Part shown: positions 36,601 through 48,600 of the stretch, piece by piece
Layout of the letters: each line of letters starts with the position of its first letter
Position numbering within the stretch: position 1 is the stretch's first letter
NCBI RefSeq assembly: GCF_000471905.2
Contig: NW_006500356.1
Coordinates: 2,157,109-2,221,108 of the forward strand
From: Amborella trichopoda
Taxonomy: Eukaryota; Streptophyta; Magnoliopsida; Amborellales; Amborellaceae
Direction: 5' to 3'
DNA: 64,000 nt
The notes under the pieces: generated by a model
The model's database searches: none
What the model was told of the DNA's origin: nothing
What the model saw: the letters and a program-made list of their open reading frames with translations, nothing else
Position numbers and translations under genes: made by a program

Positions 36601-39600
36601 ACCCTCTAATTCTTTTGCCATTCCCCTTCCGAATCCTACAGGCTCAGGTTTACAATAATCTGACCTGAACAGCCTTGTCCCCATGCCACTGGAAATGAGA
36701 TTGGCTCTTAATGTCACCCATTGTTCTGAAGGCAAGCTACCCCCTTTCATTCTGCCCCCTCAACTACTTTTTCACCCCTCTCCCAGCCTCCGACCCGCAA
36801 CCTCATTCCACTCACCCCCTGCCTCTGACCCCCACTATTTCAAATGATCCCTCCCGAATCTTCCGCCAGAGTGCCTAACTCGTCGTTGCCTCCGTCTTTG
36901 TCTCCAGATCCTTTTCCCCATTCAAGCCTTTCTACCCATTTGATTCAGCAGCTTGTGCTGGACGATTTTGATTTTGAGTACAACCTTTTTACAATTGTGC
37001 TCTGGGGGATGAGTCAAGTGAAGTGGTATATGATCGGAGGTATATGCGGTACTCAAAATCCACCGATCTAAAAGTAGATGTCCCTGATTTTGAATGAAAG
37101 TCGCAACCCAATGACTTTCTAGACTGGTTAAATACAGTAGAGAGGGTCTTTGATTACAAGGATGTGCCAGAGAATAAAAAAATTAACATTATTGCCATTA
37201 AATTGAAGAAAAAGTGCTTCATATGGTGGGAAAACAACTAAGAGCAAGGCGAGAAAGAATAGGAAAACCTAAGATTGTTTCGTGGGATAAGACGAGGAAA
37301 GAGATGAAGGAAATATATCTCACTGAAAATTGTTTCCAGTCTTTATATCAGAAGATGCATGTGTTGCACCAAGGAGATAGGCCAGCGGAGGACTACACTG
37401 ATGGGTTTCCTCTTTTGGCTGCCTGCAGTGATGCGATTGAGCGGGAGCAGTCCATTGCTAGGTATGTGAATGGGTAGCACAGCGGTATGAGACCCATGAT
37501 GAGGTCTGTAACTTTGCAAAGAGGGTTGAAACTCAGCAGAAACGACCCTCGAACAGGTGGGGTGCGGGTGCGAGTTATGGAGCAAATAGAACAGCAGTCC
37601 AAGGCAGTGATTTTGGAAGAAAAAGCAACATGAGGGGTGCTGGCCTGACATCTCACTTGCTGGAACAACCAACCAGCAAGGTGCCATGGACCAAAAAGTA
37701 GTTGTTTTGGGAGTCAGGCGACCCGAAAGTGGTGCCAATAGCAACATCAAGTGCTACAATTGTTTGGGCAGCAGGCATGTCTTATCACAGTGCCCAAATC
37801 GCAACTTCATTTGCCTTTTTGAAGAGTTTTATGCTGAGGACAGCGAGCATTATTTTTAAGGTGATCCCGACTATGATGGGCTAGTTGATGAAATGGACCT
37901 GGTAGTGACCTATAGTGATCATGGGGAGGCTTTGGTGATCCAGCACAACATGATTACATCTCGAGTAGTAGACGAGTAATTGGGAGGGAATTTTCTTCCC
38001 CGAATCCTTGATGATCAGTGTGATTTTATGGGTGATCCAATCTTTGACTAGAACTGTTTTGATGGAGATGGTCATCCTATCTTTGATAGTGATCCCATCA
38101 TTAATGAGGGATGATGATTTGATGGGTGATATTATCTTTGGAGAACAACAAAGTGAAGGCAAGGAAAATTAAGGAGATGACAGTGGTAGTAAGGACTTTG
38201 TTTCTCTTAATGTCTTGCCCAAATATAGGGTACCATGTGAGGTATGCCCCAAGGATTTGGTGATATTTTCCTATGAGCTTTTTGCTAGTGAGTTTAATAT
38301 AAAAGGTACCCATGGAATATTGATTATTTGATTCCTAATATTAGACGACTTCTTTCTCCATTGTTTTGTTTTGAGTGGAGAACCTCTATATCTAATCACT
38401 ATGTGTGAGCTGAAGGGAAGCACGAGGTTATATGTTAATTAACTGCTTCAAAATTCATGGTAGAGTATTCTCTAATGTGTTTAGGACCAAGTATGTTGTG
38501 CTTATGTACTACAAGTATGCCAATTCCCAGGGCCCAAAACATGGTTGATCCAATGTCTTTGGGGGGTGCAGTAACATGGCAAGCTTTGATCTCAAGCTTG
38601 TTAATGTGGGAGATTTGGTTTTGGTTTTTCTATGCAAAGATAGGCATCCTGTTGCCAAATACAACAAGCTGGATAATGGGAAGATTCGACCATATCGGGT
38701 GCTGAAGAAGATGGGGAGTAATGTCTATAAGATCAACTTTTCAGCTGAGATTGAGACCTCGAATGTATTCAATGTTGCTGATCTTTTTGAATAACAGAAA
38801 CCCAATGTAGGAATAGAAGAAAAGCCCAACTCGAGGTCGATTTCTTCCCAACTGGAGGAGAATGATGCAGTCGACAGTCCTTCGACTAGTCAAGAAAGTT
38901 CCCATGGGCCTTTTGACCTAATCAATCCATCCTTTGACGGCCCCCTTTATGATGATCCACATTTCATGGTCACAAGGGAATCAAGGAGAAGGCTGAATTT
39001 TTTCAGGAATTTATTTTTAGTTTGTCGCTGTTTTTACAATCGTTTAGTGATTTCCAGTGTTTTAAATAAAATCAAGGGTAGTTTGGGGACCTTTTATATT
39101 TTAAATTTAAGTGAAGGGAAATATGGGGTATTTTTATAATATTTTAAGTGGTTTTTATTATAATATAATAAAAGGGCCCGGGGTGTTAGGTTACTAACAC
39201 ATTTGGGGTGTGAACAATAAAAACATGGTGTGAACAGTACCAACAAGCCCTATCTAGGGTTTTGGTGTATCTTTTTATGCAAGGAAAGCCAGATCCACTC
39301 AAATTTGGTTTGTTTTGATGGTTTATTGAACTACTTTTTGCCTCTTTCTATTTTCCTGCATCGCATGACAAATTGCTTCATACAAGAACGCATGGCAAGC
39401 TTCCCATTGGAGTTCAGTATATCAAAAAATGCCACAAGAGGATCTATAACTGTTAGAATATGCTCACATCTATTCTAGTTCCTCTTGTTATTTATTATAG
39501 TTTCAACTTTACTTTTAGGTGAAGTCCATGAGATAGGGACATTGATCCTTTCTTCAGTGGAAACAATTTTTCTAAGCCCAGCTTTTGATCTCCATATTTA

Positions 39601-42600
39601 ATTGATGGACAAGAATAACAGAGCAAGACATGTGATGGTTGTGCTAATCAGCTCTCTCCCCTCTTTCTATGATCTCATCAAATTTAGAACATAGGAATGC
39701 CTATAAAGGAATTTGGAAATGTTGTCCCCTTCGAGCTTTGGTTCAATGTCGTAGGTTGCATCCAAACCAAATGCTTCCTCTTTCTCTTTCCTGCGTTGAC
39801 ATGGTTCTTTGCACTTTCAGTTATGACTTGGATTGCATACTCCTCAACCAACATCTTTCACCAAATCATCCAGTAACTAAACAATAGCTACCCACTCTTC
39901 ATCTTATCAGAGTCATTCACACTATTATATGGAACATTGTCTATTGTGGACAAGACCCCAAGAAACCAATCATTGTCCTTCCAGCTCTCTAACATGATGG
40001 TGAACCGTGTTTTAGCTACATTTGCTTGGACTTATCCATGAATGGGCCAACCTCAGCCGCTTCGTTATTGAAACAGAGCCCACTAAGCTCATATGCAGTG
40101 GCAGGCTCCATTCCAAGCCCTGTACTGGCGTTGTGGATATCATGGGCTTGCAGTATTGGCTGCATTGAAAGGAATGAAAACACAATAAAAGAACTTCACA
40201 ATGACCCTTTATCTCATGCTTTCTTATAGTCTTAGCAAAGGTGGACTTGATGATCCTTACCTCCATTGTTTTTTGAGAAATGTTGACTACAATTGTATTA
40301 CCGAATAAAAATGTACACACAATTGGGACCTCATAGAAGGCACCCTATACAACCCCAAAGGGCACCAAAGAAACAAACGAAATCAAAGGACTTCAGGCCC
40401 ATTAGCTAGGTCAATAGGTCTTACAAGCTGCTGTCCAAGGTCCTCGCTTCTAGATTGAGAGCTGTTCTGGACTCTGTTATTTCCCCCACCCATCGTGCGT
40501 TTGCCAAGGGTCAACAAATTTTAGATGGGGCATTAATAGCTCACGAGTGCATCCACTCTCAGTCCAGTTCAAACATCTTTGGATTAGTCATAAAACCAGA
40601 TTGGGAGAAGGCCTATGACCATGTTGTCTGGGCAGTTTTCGATGAAATCCTTAAAAGGATGGCTTTTAGACCAAATTGGAGAGGTTGGATCAGAGGGTGC
40701 ATAACTAACCCCGTTTTCTCGGTCCTTCTCAATGGGACCCCCCCAAAGGCTACTCCCTGGCTAGTAGAGGTATTCGCCAGGGAGACCCTCTCTCGCTGTT
40801 CTTGCTTGCTATTGTGGCTGAGGTTCTCAGCACCTCAATCTCACAGCTCTACCCGGCAGAGTTATTGAGTGGCTTTAAGTCTAGTAACCATGGACCCCGT
40901 ATCTCCCACCTACAATACGCAAACAACACCCTAGACTTCTTTGGCTCCTTGGTGCAACACGTCCACACATTATTGCTTTTTCTTAAGTGTTTTGAGATGG
41001 CTACTGGGTTTAAAGCAAACCTCTCCAAGTCCTAGATGATGAGGGTTTGCACGGACCCTTCTGTGGTCCATTTCCTAGCTAGTAGTTGGTGGGGGTGTTT
41101 TGTAGAGACTTTGCCCTCTTCTTATCTTGGTCTCCCCGTTTGCCTGGGGTTGCTCTGACTCTCTCAGTGGAGCCACATTAAATTTGATCGGAGATTCGCA
41201 GGCTGGAAAGGTAGGTTCTTATCCAAGGTGGGAAGGCTTATGTTGATCAAAGTAACTTTCGCCAACACACCAATATTCCATGTCTCTATTCTGAATCCCT
41301 GCCTCTGTGGCCGCTAGACTAGAGCGAATGATGATGGAATTCTTTTGGTCTGGGAAGCATAGGCATAAGATCCATCTCATCGCATGGCCAAACTGTGTTT
41401 ACCTAAGTCTCAGGGGGGTCTGGCTATTCGCAATCTTAGAAACCACAATATTGCCCTCTTGGACAAATGGTGGTGGAGGTATGCGACCCACACAAGCCAC
41501 CTTTGGAGAGAAGTTATCAAACACAAGTACTGTCAAGGCAATGATAATTGGGTGCGTATTTGCCGATCTAGCGACAATATATCTTGTTTCTGGAAGTCTA
41601 TTTTAAGGTGCCGTGATCTGTTTTTGGGCCACATTCGATCTTGCCCAAGAGAGGGGACCAGGGTGCAATTTTGGAATGACACCTGGGTCAGCAGTAGGCC
41701 TCTTAGGGACCAGTTCCCTAACCTGTTCCGTATAGCACGTGACACAACCTCAACTGTGGAAGAGAATTTTGGGCATGCAGGTCATCTCAGAACTTAGTCG
41801 CCAAATTTCAGGAGAGCTCTTAATGATTTGAGCTCGAGGATTTCAGGGGTTTGGCAGAAGTTCTCCATCCAGTGTTCCTTCCAATTTCCGGCATGGATAT
41901 GATCATTTGGGAGCCATCACCCTCGGGGATCTTGACGATATCCTCCATGTTTCATTCCCTCACCTCCTACCCAGCTACTGCCAATTCCAGCCCTTCACTG
42001 TTATCAAAAGCCTGGAACCCCATCTCACCCCCAAGGATTCAGGTTTCTGCTGGATTGCACTCCATGAGAGTGTTGACGATTGATCTTCTCCAAAGAAGAG
42101 AAGTACTACATTGCCCTAACCGATGTTCACTGTTTTTGGAGGCTGAGGAGTCAAATGCACATTTGTATCGCCATTGGAAGTTTGCTAGAGGGCTATGGTC
42201 CTATATTTTGGACCTTTTCCAGTGGACTTGCGTCACCCCAAGTTCCATTCAACACCTGTTCAAGGCTCTCCTTAATACCCCCTGGCCCAAGGCAGCAGAG
42301 AACTTTGGAAAGCATCTGTTTCAGTCACTATATGGGTTTTGTGGATCGAAAGGAACCACAGAACTTTCAGAGGTGAGAGATCTTCGGGCGCAGCATTGGC
42401 TGACAAAGTTCGCAACTTAGTGGCATTTTGGGCCACAAACCATAGATTGTTCAAGAACTGCCCCTACACTGATTTCTATAGGAACTGGGACAACTTAATT
42501 CAGGTAGTCAGCCCTAGGATCTCGCGAGCATCTCTTTGGAGACCACCCAGGCCAGGCTCCATCAAGCTGAATTTTGATGGGTGCTCCCTTGGCATCCCGG

Positions 42601-45600
42601 GATCCTCTGGAGTAGGAGGTCTCTTTTGCTCCACTGTTGGTCAGATCTTGCAAGCTTATTCTTGCCCCATAGGCTTTGCGGATTCAACTCTAGCTGAAGC
42701 CAGTGCCCTTTTAGAAGGCCTCCGTATATTTTAAACCACCTAGGGGCCCACCTTGGTGGTGGAAGGAGACTCCAAAAACGTCATCTTGTGGGCATCAAGA
42801 GTCTCCTCTTGGCCGTGGCGTCTAGACGACGTATTCGATGAGATAGCCCACTTGACTCAGGATATCCCAATCTCTAGACACCATACTTTTTGGGAAGCTA
42901 ACTCTGATGCTGACCACCTTGCTCGTGAAGGAGCTAACTCTAACACTCGGTGGGGTCTTAGATTTTTGCAGTGCTACCTTCCAACTATTTCGAGTTGTAG
43001 GAGCAGTTAGGCGGGTTAAGTATGCTTGGTGGCTAAGGTGGTTGTCTAGCTTGTGCACCTCACCCAATCCCTCTACATCATGCTCGCAAACCTGAAGAAA
43101 CCGGGTGTGCAGCACCCCGTATCATCAACAACATGGCCCATGCTAGCCATACTGGATCCCTTGTTTCCAAACCTTCCCATACCACATAGGCTAGACCATG
43201 AGGACCCCCACTTCCAAACCTTCCCATTTTCTCTGCTGGTGGTACAGATCCTTTGAACTTTCCTTTTTAGCAAGTTTGAGTTTCACCTCTAACTGTTCCT
43301 CAGAATTTCCCGTTTGAGTAGGGATGTCATATTAGTTTTTAATCTCCTCAACGATCTTGTTTTTCCCTGACCTTCTTCTCCTTTGCTACTGTGACAACTA
43401 CCAATATTTATTGCCGTGCATTTGTTGGCTCCTTAGCACAGCTCGCAACACCACCCCTCACCTTCACTTGGGAATGTTTCAGGCAGTTGATATGTCCTCA
43501 TCTCCTCACAAAATACTCTTACCAGGGTACTGTTAAGCAAGATTGTCTCCCCCCCGTGACATACTTCAAACTCCGAAGCTAAACCAACTATCAACTAGCA
43601 ACTAAGCGGTCTTGGATGCTGAACTACGCATAAAGAAAAAAGGATAAAACCTAAAATCATTTTAGTGGCAAAAATTTGCTCATTTCAAATTTTGTCCCAA
43701 AAGAATCATTGCTTGCAATCTACTGAACATGTATGGTTGGGGATTGGCATCGCTAAAAGCATTTTAACATCCCAAAATTTGCTCATGCCCATTTTTTTTC
43801 TGCAAGAAATCGTTGTTTGCACCCAAACTGAACACCTTTGGGTGGTGATTGGTATCCCTGGAAGCATCAGATGTGCAAATACATGTAAAACCAAACACAA
43901 AAAAGGAAGAAACCACCTAGCATTTCAGTGGCCAAGTTCTTGTACCCAAATTTTCTCAAATAAATTCTTTTTCCCCACTTGAACTGAATTCGGGGACTGG
44001 TGTCCCTAGATGCAACAGACAAGTAAACATGTAAAAACTAAAAGAAAACATTTTGTTTCCCAACAAATTGCTCGTTTCCAATTTGTCTGAAAAAATTACA
44101 TGCACTGCAGCTGAATGTGTTAGGGTGGGGAATGGCATTCCTAAATACGTTAGATGCGCAAACACTTGTAAAATCTTTTTAGAGAATAATTTCATGCTAT
44201 ATAAAGGAAAAATGCCAAATATGAAATAAAGCAGAAGAAAAAATAAAAAATAGGAAAGACCTTGAAAGATCATGAATAATTTGTGATAAATCAAGAACCA
44301 TATGGGAAAACAAATTACTGTACAAAAAAATATATTTTTAGAAGAATATTCCTTGCTAAAATAAAAGACCATGACATTTTTCTCATTTCTACATAGAATT
44401 TTTAAATATTATCCAAAAATCAAATTCAAATGCAAGGAAAAATACATGATCTAGCTGTTGGTCTGCAAACAAAAACCTGATCCATGTAAAGTAAGGCCTA
44501 GATCCATGTTAATCTAGAGTTTCTAGACTTGTAAAAAAATTCACATTGTGATAAAAAATAAATATTAAAACTAATGAAACATAAATGTTGTATGATCAGT
44601 TACCAGTCATAGATTGACCCTCAAAGTCTGCAAATGGAACTCCCAATAATTTTGGGGATAGGCGTCAAACTGATTTGATTTGAATCTTGCTCGTTCTTTA
44701 TACTTGAAAAGTGGATTTCAGTTTCTCTCTGGTCTGTGAAATCAGTAAGTTTTTTCACTAATCTAGTTAAATGAGATGACATAGTGCTGAAAGGCAGCCC
44801 AAGGGATTTTTTTGGTCGTAATACCAACAGTCAGGTAAAGATCCCTACTTTTCTTTTTCTTTATCCACCTAAAGCTCCTGTCAGAAGAAAGAGTTGAACT
44901 CAGTGATTGCTGGGAGATGTGGCCAGGAATCAGGGACTTTCTCAACACCGACCAGGAACCAGCCTGGTCCCTTCCAGGGGCCAGGCCAAGTCTGCCCCAT
45001 GGGTCCTGGTCCCCCGAATTCTGGACTATCAAGGCCCAGCAGGGTTGTTGTTTTGATACATTTTTTTTTATTTTTTTCTTTTTCATGGTTTATGCATTTG
45101 TAAAACTTTTGCATGCTGATGAAATGTCTTTTCTTATGCAGGATCGTTCACTTGATTTCCATGCACTTTGTGCCTTGTATGCCATAACTGGTATATGTTT
45201 TGCTTTATAGGATGTAGTTCTGAGTGTATTTGTGCATGCGTTTATGTTTTTGTTTTTATTATGCTGCAAATTTCATTAGTTTTTTTCCATTGGTTCAATT
45301 ATTGTGTCTTTACAACATTGATAACAATTCTTCTCTTCTCCTGCCCTTCATTAAATATTATTCCCTTCATTTAATACTTAATGCGAAAAAAACTATTCAA
45401 TCTTAGCTTCATAAAACAAAAAAAAGCTATTCCAATCTTATGCAGAACAAACTGAGAATTACACAGAGGTCATCAACCAAATGTGAAGAACACATTTCAC
45501 TTCCTAACTGAACTTGAGCAGAGCTTAGGAACATTCTCTCTGAAGCACATCATCTCATGTACCTGCTGAAAGCACATATGCAAATGACCCCTCAAATCAT

Positions 45601-48600
45601 AGATCTCGTCCCATGATATCGACCAGTATGCCTCACTTGGTGGGAGGGGGGGGGGAGGATTGTCTAGTCATATAAGGCTGCGTAGAGTTTTCATTTTGTG
45701 GAGCCATCCTCTGCATGTGAAGGCTGACCAAGAAAAATTCATGCCACTAAGTAGAAAACTTACCAAATTCTTTCAAATGATACTACGAGAGCCAAAAGGA
45801 TCAGGAGATTCAGGAAACTGAAATATTGGCTGATGTTTACACTTACGATCTTATGTTGAGCCTTCACATGCTAACTTTTCCCAGTTGTTCAAATCTGGAG
45901 AAAGTATCTTATATGTATGAAGCAATATCCAATATTTGTTCTTTGGAAAATCCCAGAAAAAGAGGCGCTATCTGTAGGCCTCAAAACATGCAGAAGCTTA
46001 ACCACGTCAAAGCAGCATTAGCAGTGCTGCAAAACATCATGTTGTATTTGCATATGTGGAAATATTACCCGTAAAAAGTGTTAAACTTAGTGTTTTTTAT
46101 GACAGATGTATGCGTGTCATTGAATCTTGGCGTTCTTTGCATGATATGTACGATATTCTTCATATGGGTCATCACTATACATTTTTATGATAGACATATG
46201 CATGTATGTAAAATGTGTTGATCTAGATTTATTTTGTGTATTAAAACTTACATGAATAGGTGTGGCAGTGTCCTAAGAAATTTCAACATGCATCATCTAT
46301 AAAATATTATTTTGATTCTAAATTGCATTCCTCAGTCTCTTGAATTCAATGCGTCAATGTGATGGGAGTTTCATTGCCTCCTTGGGGAGATTGTCGAATA
46401 CTCAAGGAACCATGGAAGGAGGGAGAAATGGAAATAAATTCTCTTTATAAAATCTCACAACATTAAAGCAGCAGAAGATGAGAATATAAAATTTTAAGAG
46501 GGCTTCCTCTCCTCCCACTAGTGAAAAGAATACTCAAGAAACCATGGAAGGAGGTAGAGTAGAATTCTCTTTATAAAATCTAATAACAATTAGTGTAGCA
46601 GAAGATGAGATTAATAAAATTTTAAGAGGGCCTTCTCTGCTCCCACTGGTGTTGGTGGGGCCTGTAGATAATTCATCTCTTCTGAAAGTGTGAGAAGTGA
46701 GTTTTCAATTGTAGTAAATGGGTCAAGAAATGTATCTCTATATGTGGCACTTTGATTCTTAAATATCTTGTGCATTTATAAATGTGTTTCACTAGAAAAT
46801 ATTACAAAATTCTGATACTATTTCGAGGAAAAGTAAAAGAAAATTATGTGGACTTATGAGTAGCTTAGTTGTTACTAGAGAACTGTAAACGTAATCTAGG
46901 GAAATTCTGAGGTAGTTACTGAAATCTTCTCAAGGAAAGGAACATATGTTGCCCCGGTGTAATGTTCCACAAAATAACATCCAATGTGTTCACCAAAAAT
47001 TCGAGCAGTCTAGTTACGTTGTAGCTAACATAATGTCCTTGAACATGCATAATGCACTAATAACTCCATAACGAGTACGGTAACAAAATAACATCCATTT
47101 ACATACAAAATGACATTTGTTTTAGTTGATGTCGATGTTTGTTGCTCTTCGTATTTCTGACATAGATTTAGCGTTATCATGGCTCTTTAAGTGTTGTTAT
47201 GCTATGTCATTACATTGCAGTTGATATCTATTTAGGCACTGCTGTATTGGAAATTTAATGTCTCTGTTATTGCTCCATTTTAATCTAAGTGCATTGAACT
47301 GGTGGCAGTTTTGATAATGATATGAAACAACAGCTTCTGTTCCTTATGTCGAAATAACCTAACCTGATCTTAATAATATTCTTTGTTACTGTGCTGAAGC
47401 TGATAACATCTGTTGTTAGTTCTGCTGTCTGCTTGTCATGTTTCTGGCTGACGAGAGGTTGGGCGTTTTTCGTGGGCTGATGTTGCATGTATCTGATTGT
47501 TATCCAGATGTTGCCCTTGTGACTTCTTTGCGGGATGGGATGAATCTTGTTAGCTACGAGTTTGTAGCATGTCAAGACTCAAAGAAAGGGGTCCTCATTC
47601 TTAGTGAGGTGATTGTTCTTAACTTTATTTCTTCATAATTATTCTTTTCTAGTTGATTACAGGAGCTTTCACTTGTTTACTTGCTGTAATTTGCAATTGA
47701 GTTCGTGGTGTGGTCTAAAATGCAATTCAAAAAGTTATGTAGAACATCTAATTGAAAGATTGATAAAAAAAGAAAATGATAAGAAAAATCTAAATGGAGC
47801 ATAGTTTTTAGGATCGGGAGCGGGAATGGTATTGGGATCAGGTTTGGACGCTGGGGATCATGAAATGCGAGCAGATCCCTATGGTTGGGAATGCCATCCG
47901 TAGAATGCACATGTTAGCGATTAAGATCCCCAAATGTCAGGGATCGAGATTCCATCCTTTAGGGGATCAACCTTTTGGTTGATCCCAATGTTTTGGAGAT
48001 CTTGCTACCAACCTTAAAAGTATATGATAGTATAGCTTTATGTGTACTCTTTAAAGTAGAGATCTCATTATTCATAGCAAGCATGCAATAGTTGTGCTGC
48101 TAGTTGGTTATATTCAAAGTACATCATCAGTTTGGTTGTTGTCTTGGCTTTTATGCTTAGGATTGAGATCCCTAACAGTAGGAATTGGGATCCCTATCAG
48201 TGGGGATTGAGATCCAAAAATTTTAAAATTGAGATCCCTAAGAGATCTGTTCTGGGAGCGAGAGAATCGAGATCATAGAAGGGATCGCCTACAAAAGTAG
48301 GCGGTAGGCGATCCTGGTAACTATGAATTGGAGTATATATTCACTTTATATTAAGGGAAAAAGCGGCCATAATTACCATATTTTCCATATTTGGAGTGCT
48401 TTCTGAATAGTCAGTTTTTGCAATAAGTATATTGTTTGGTTATTTCAGAGAAACAAGAGGGTAACTCTTTGACAAGGTAGTTAATAAGACTTTCAAAATA
48501 TACTTCCACAAAGAGATTTTAGTCGCCCACCAGGGTATTGGTGTTTGGGGGGCACTGCAGTAGAGTGGGGGAAGTTAGTGGTTGTTTCTTTATTGCGGTT

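Larger units (their letters stand above)
33456..45141 (+). other. TPS1 intron 7, 11.7 kb
   Basis: Contains a decayed L1-type LINE (about 34064-43260) interrupted by a gypsy fragment, then a tandem array. 33456-34060, 39200-40320 and 44200-45140 are unassigned; 44915-45050 is a GC-richer island with repeated cctggtcc/ccagg words, possibly a fragment of another element. Confidence 0.8.

Noticed and set aside
35838-36658. Long open frames of 156-198 codons, Pro/Ser/Leu-rich
   Set aside because: They result from C/T-dominated sequence that lacks stops in several frames, inside decayed LINE ORF1. No conserved domain.
38576-38794. A 72-codon frame that could be a small host protein
   Set aside because: Matches the C-terminal domain of gypsy integrases and is preceded by gag and zinc-knuckle remnants.
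42339-43010. RNase H-like frames as a host RNase H gene
   Set aside because: They continue the L1 ORF2 in order after zf-RVT and contain stops; this is the LINE's own RNase H domain.
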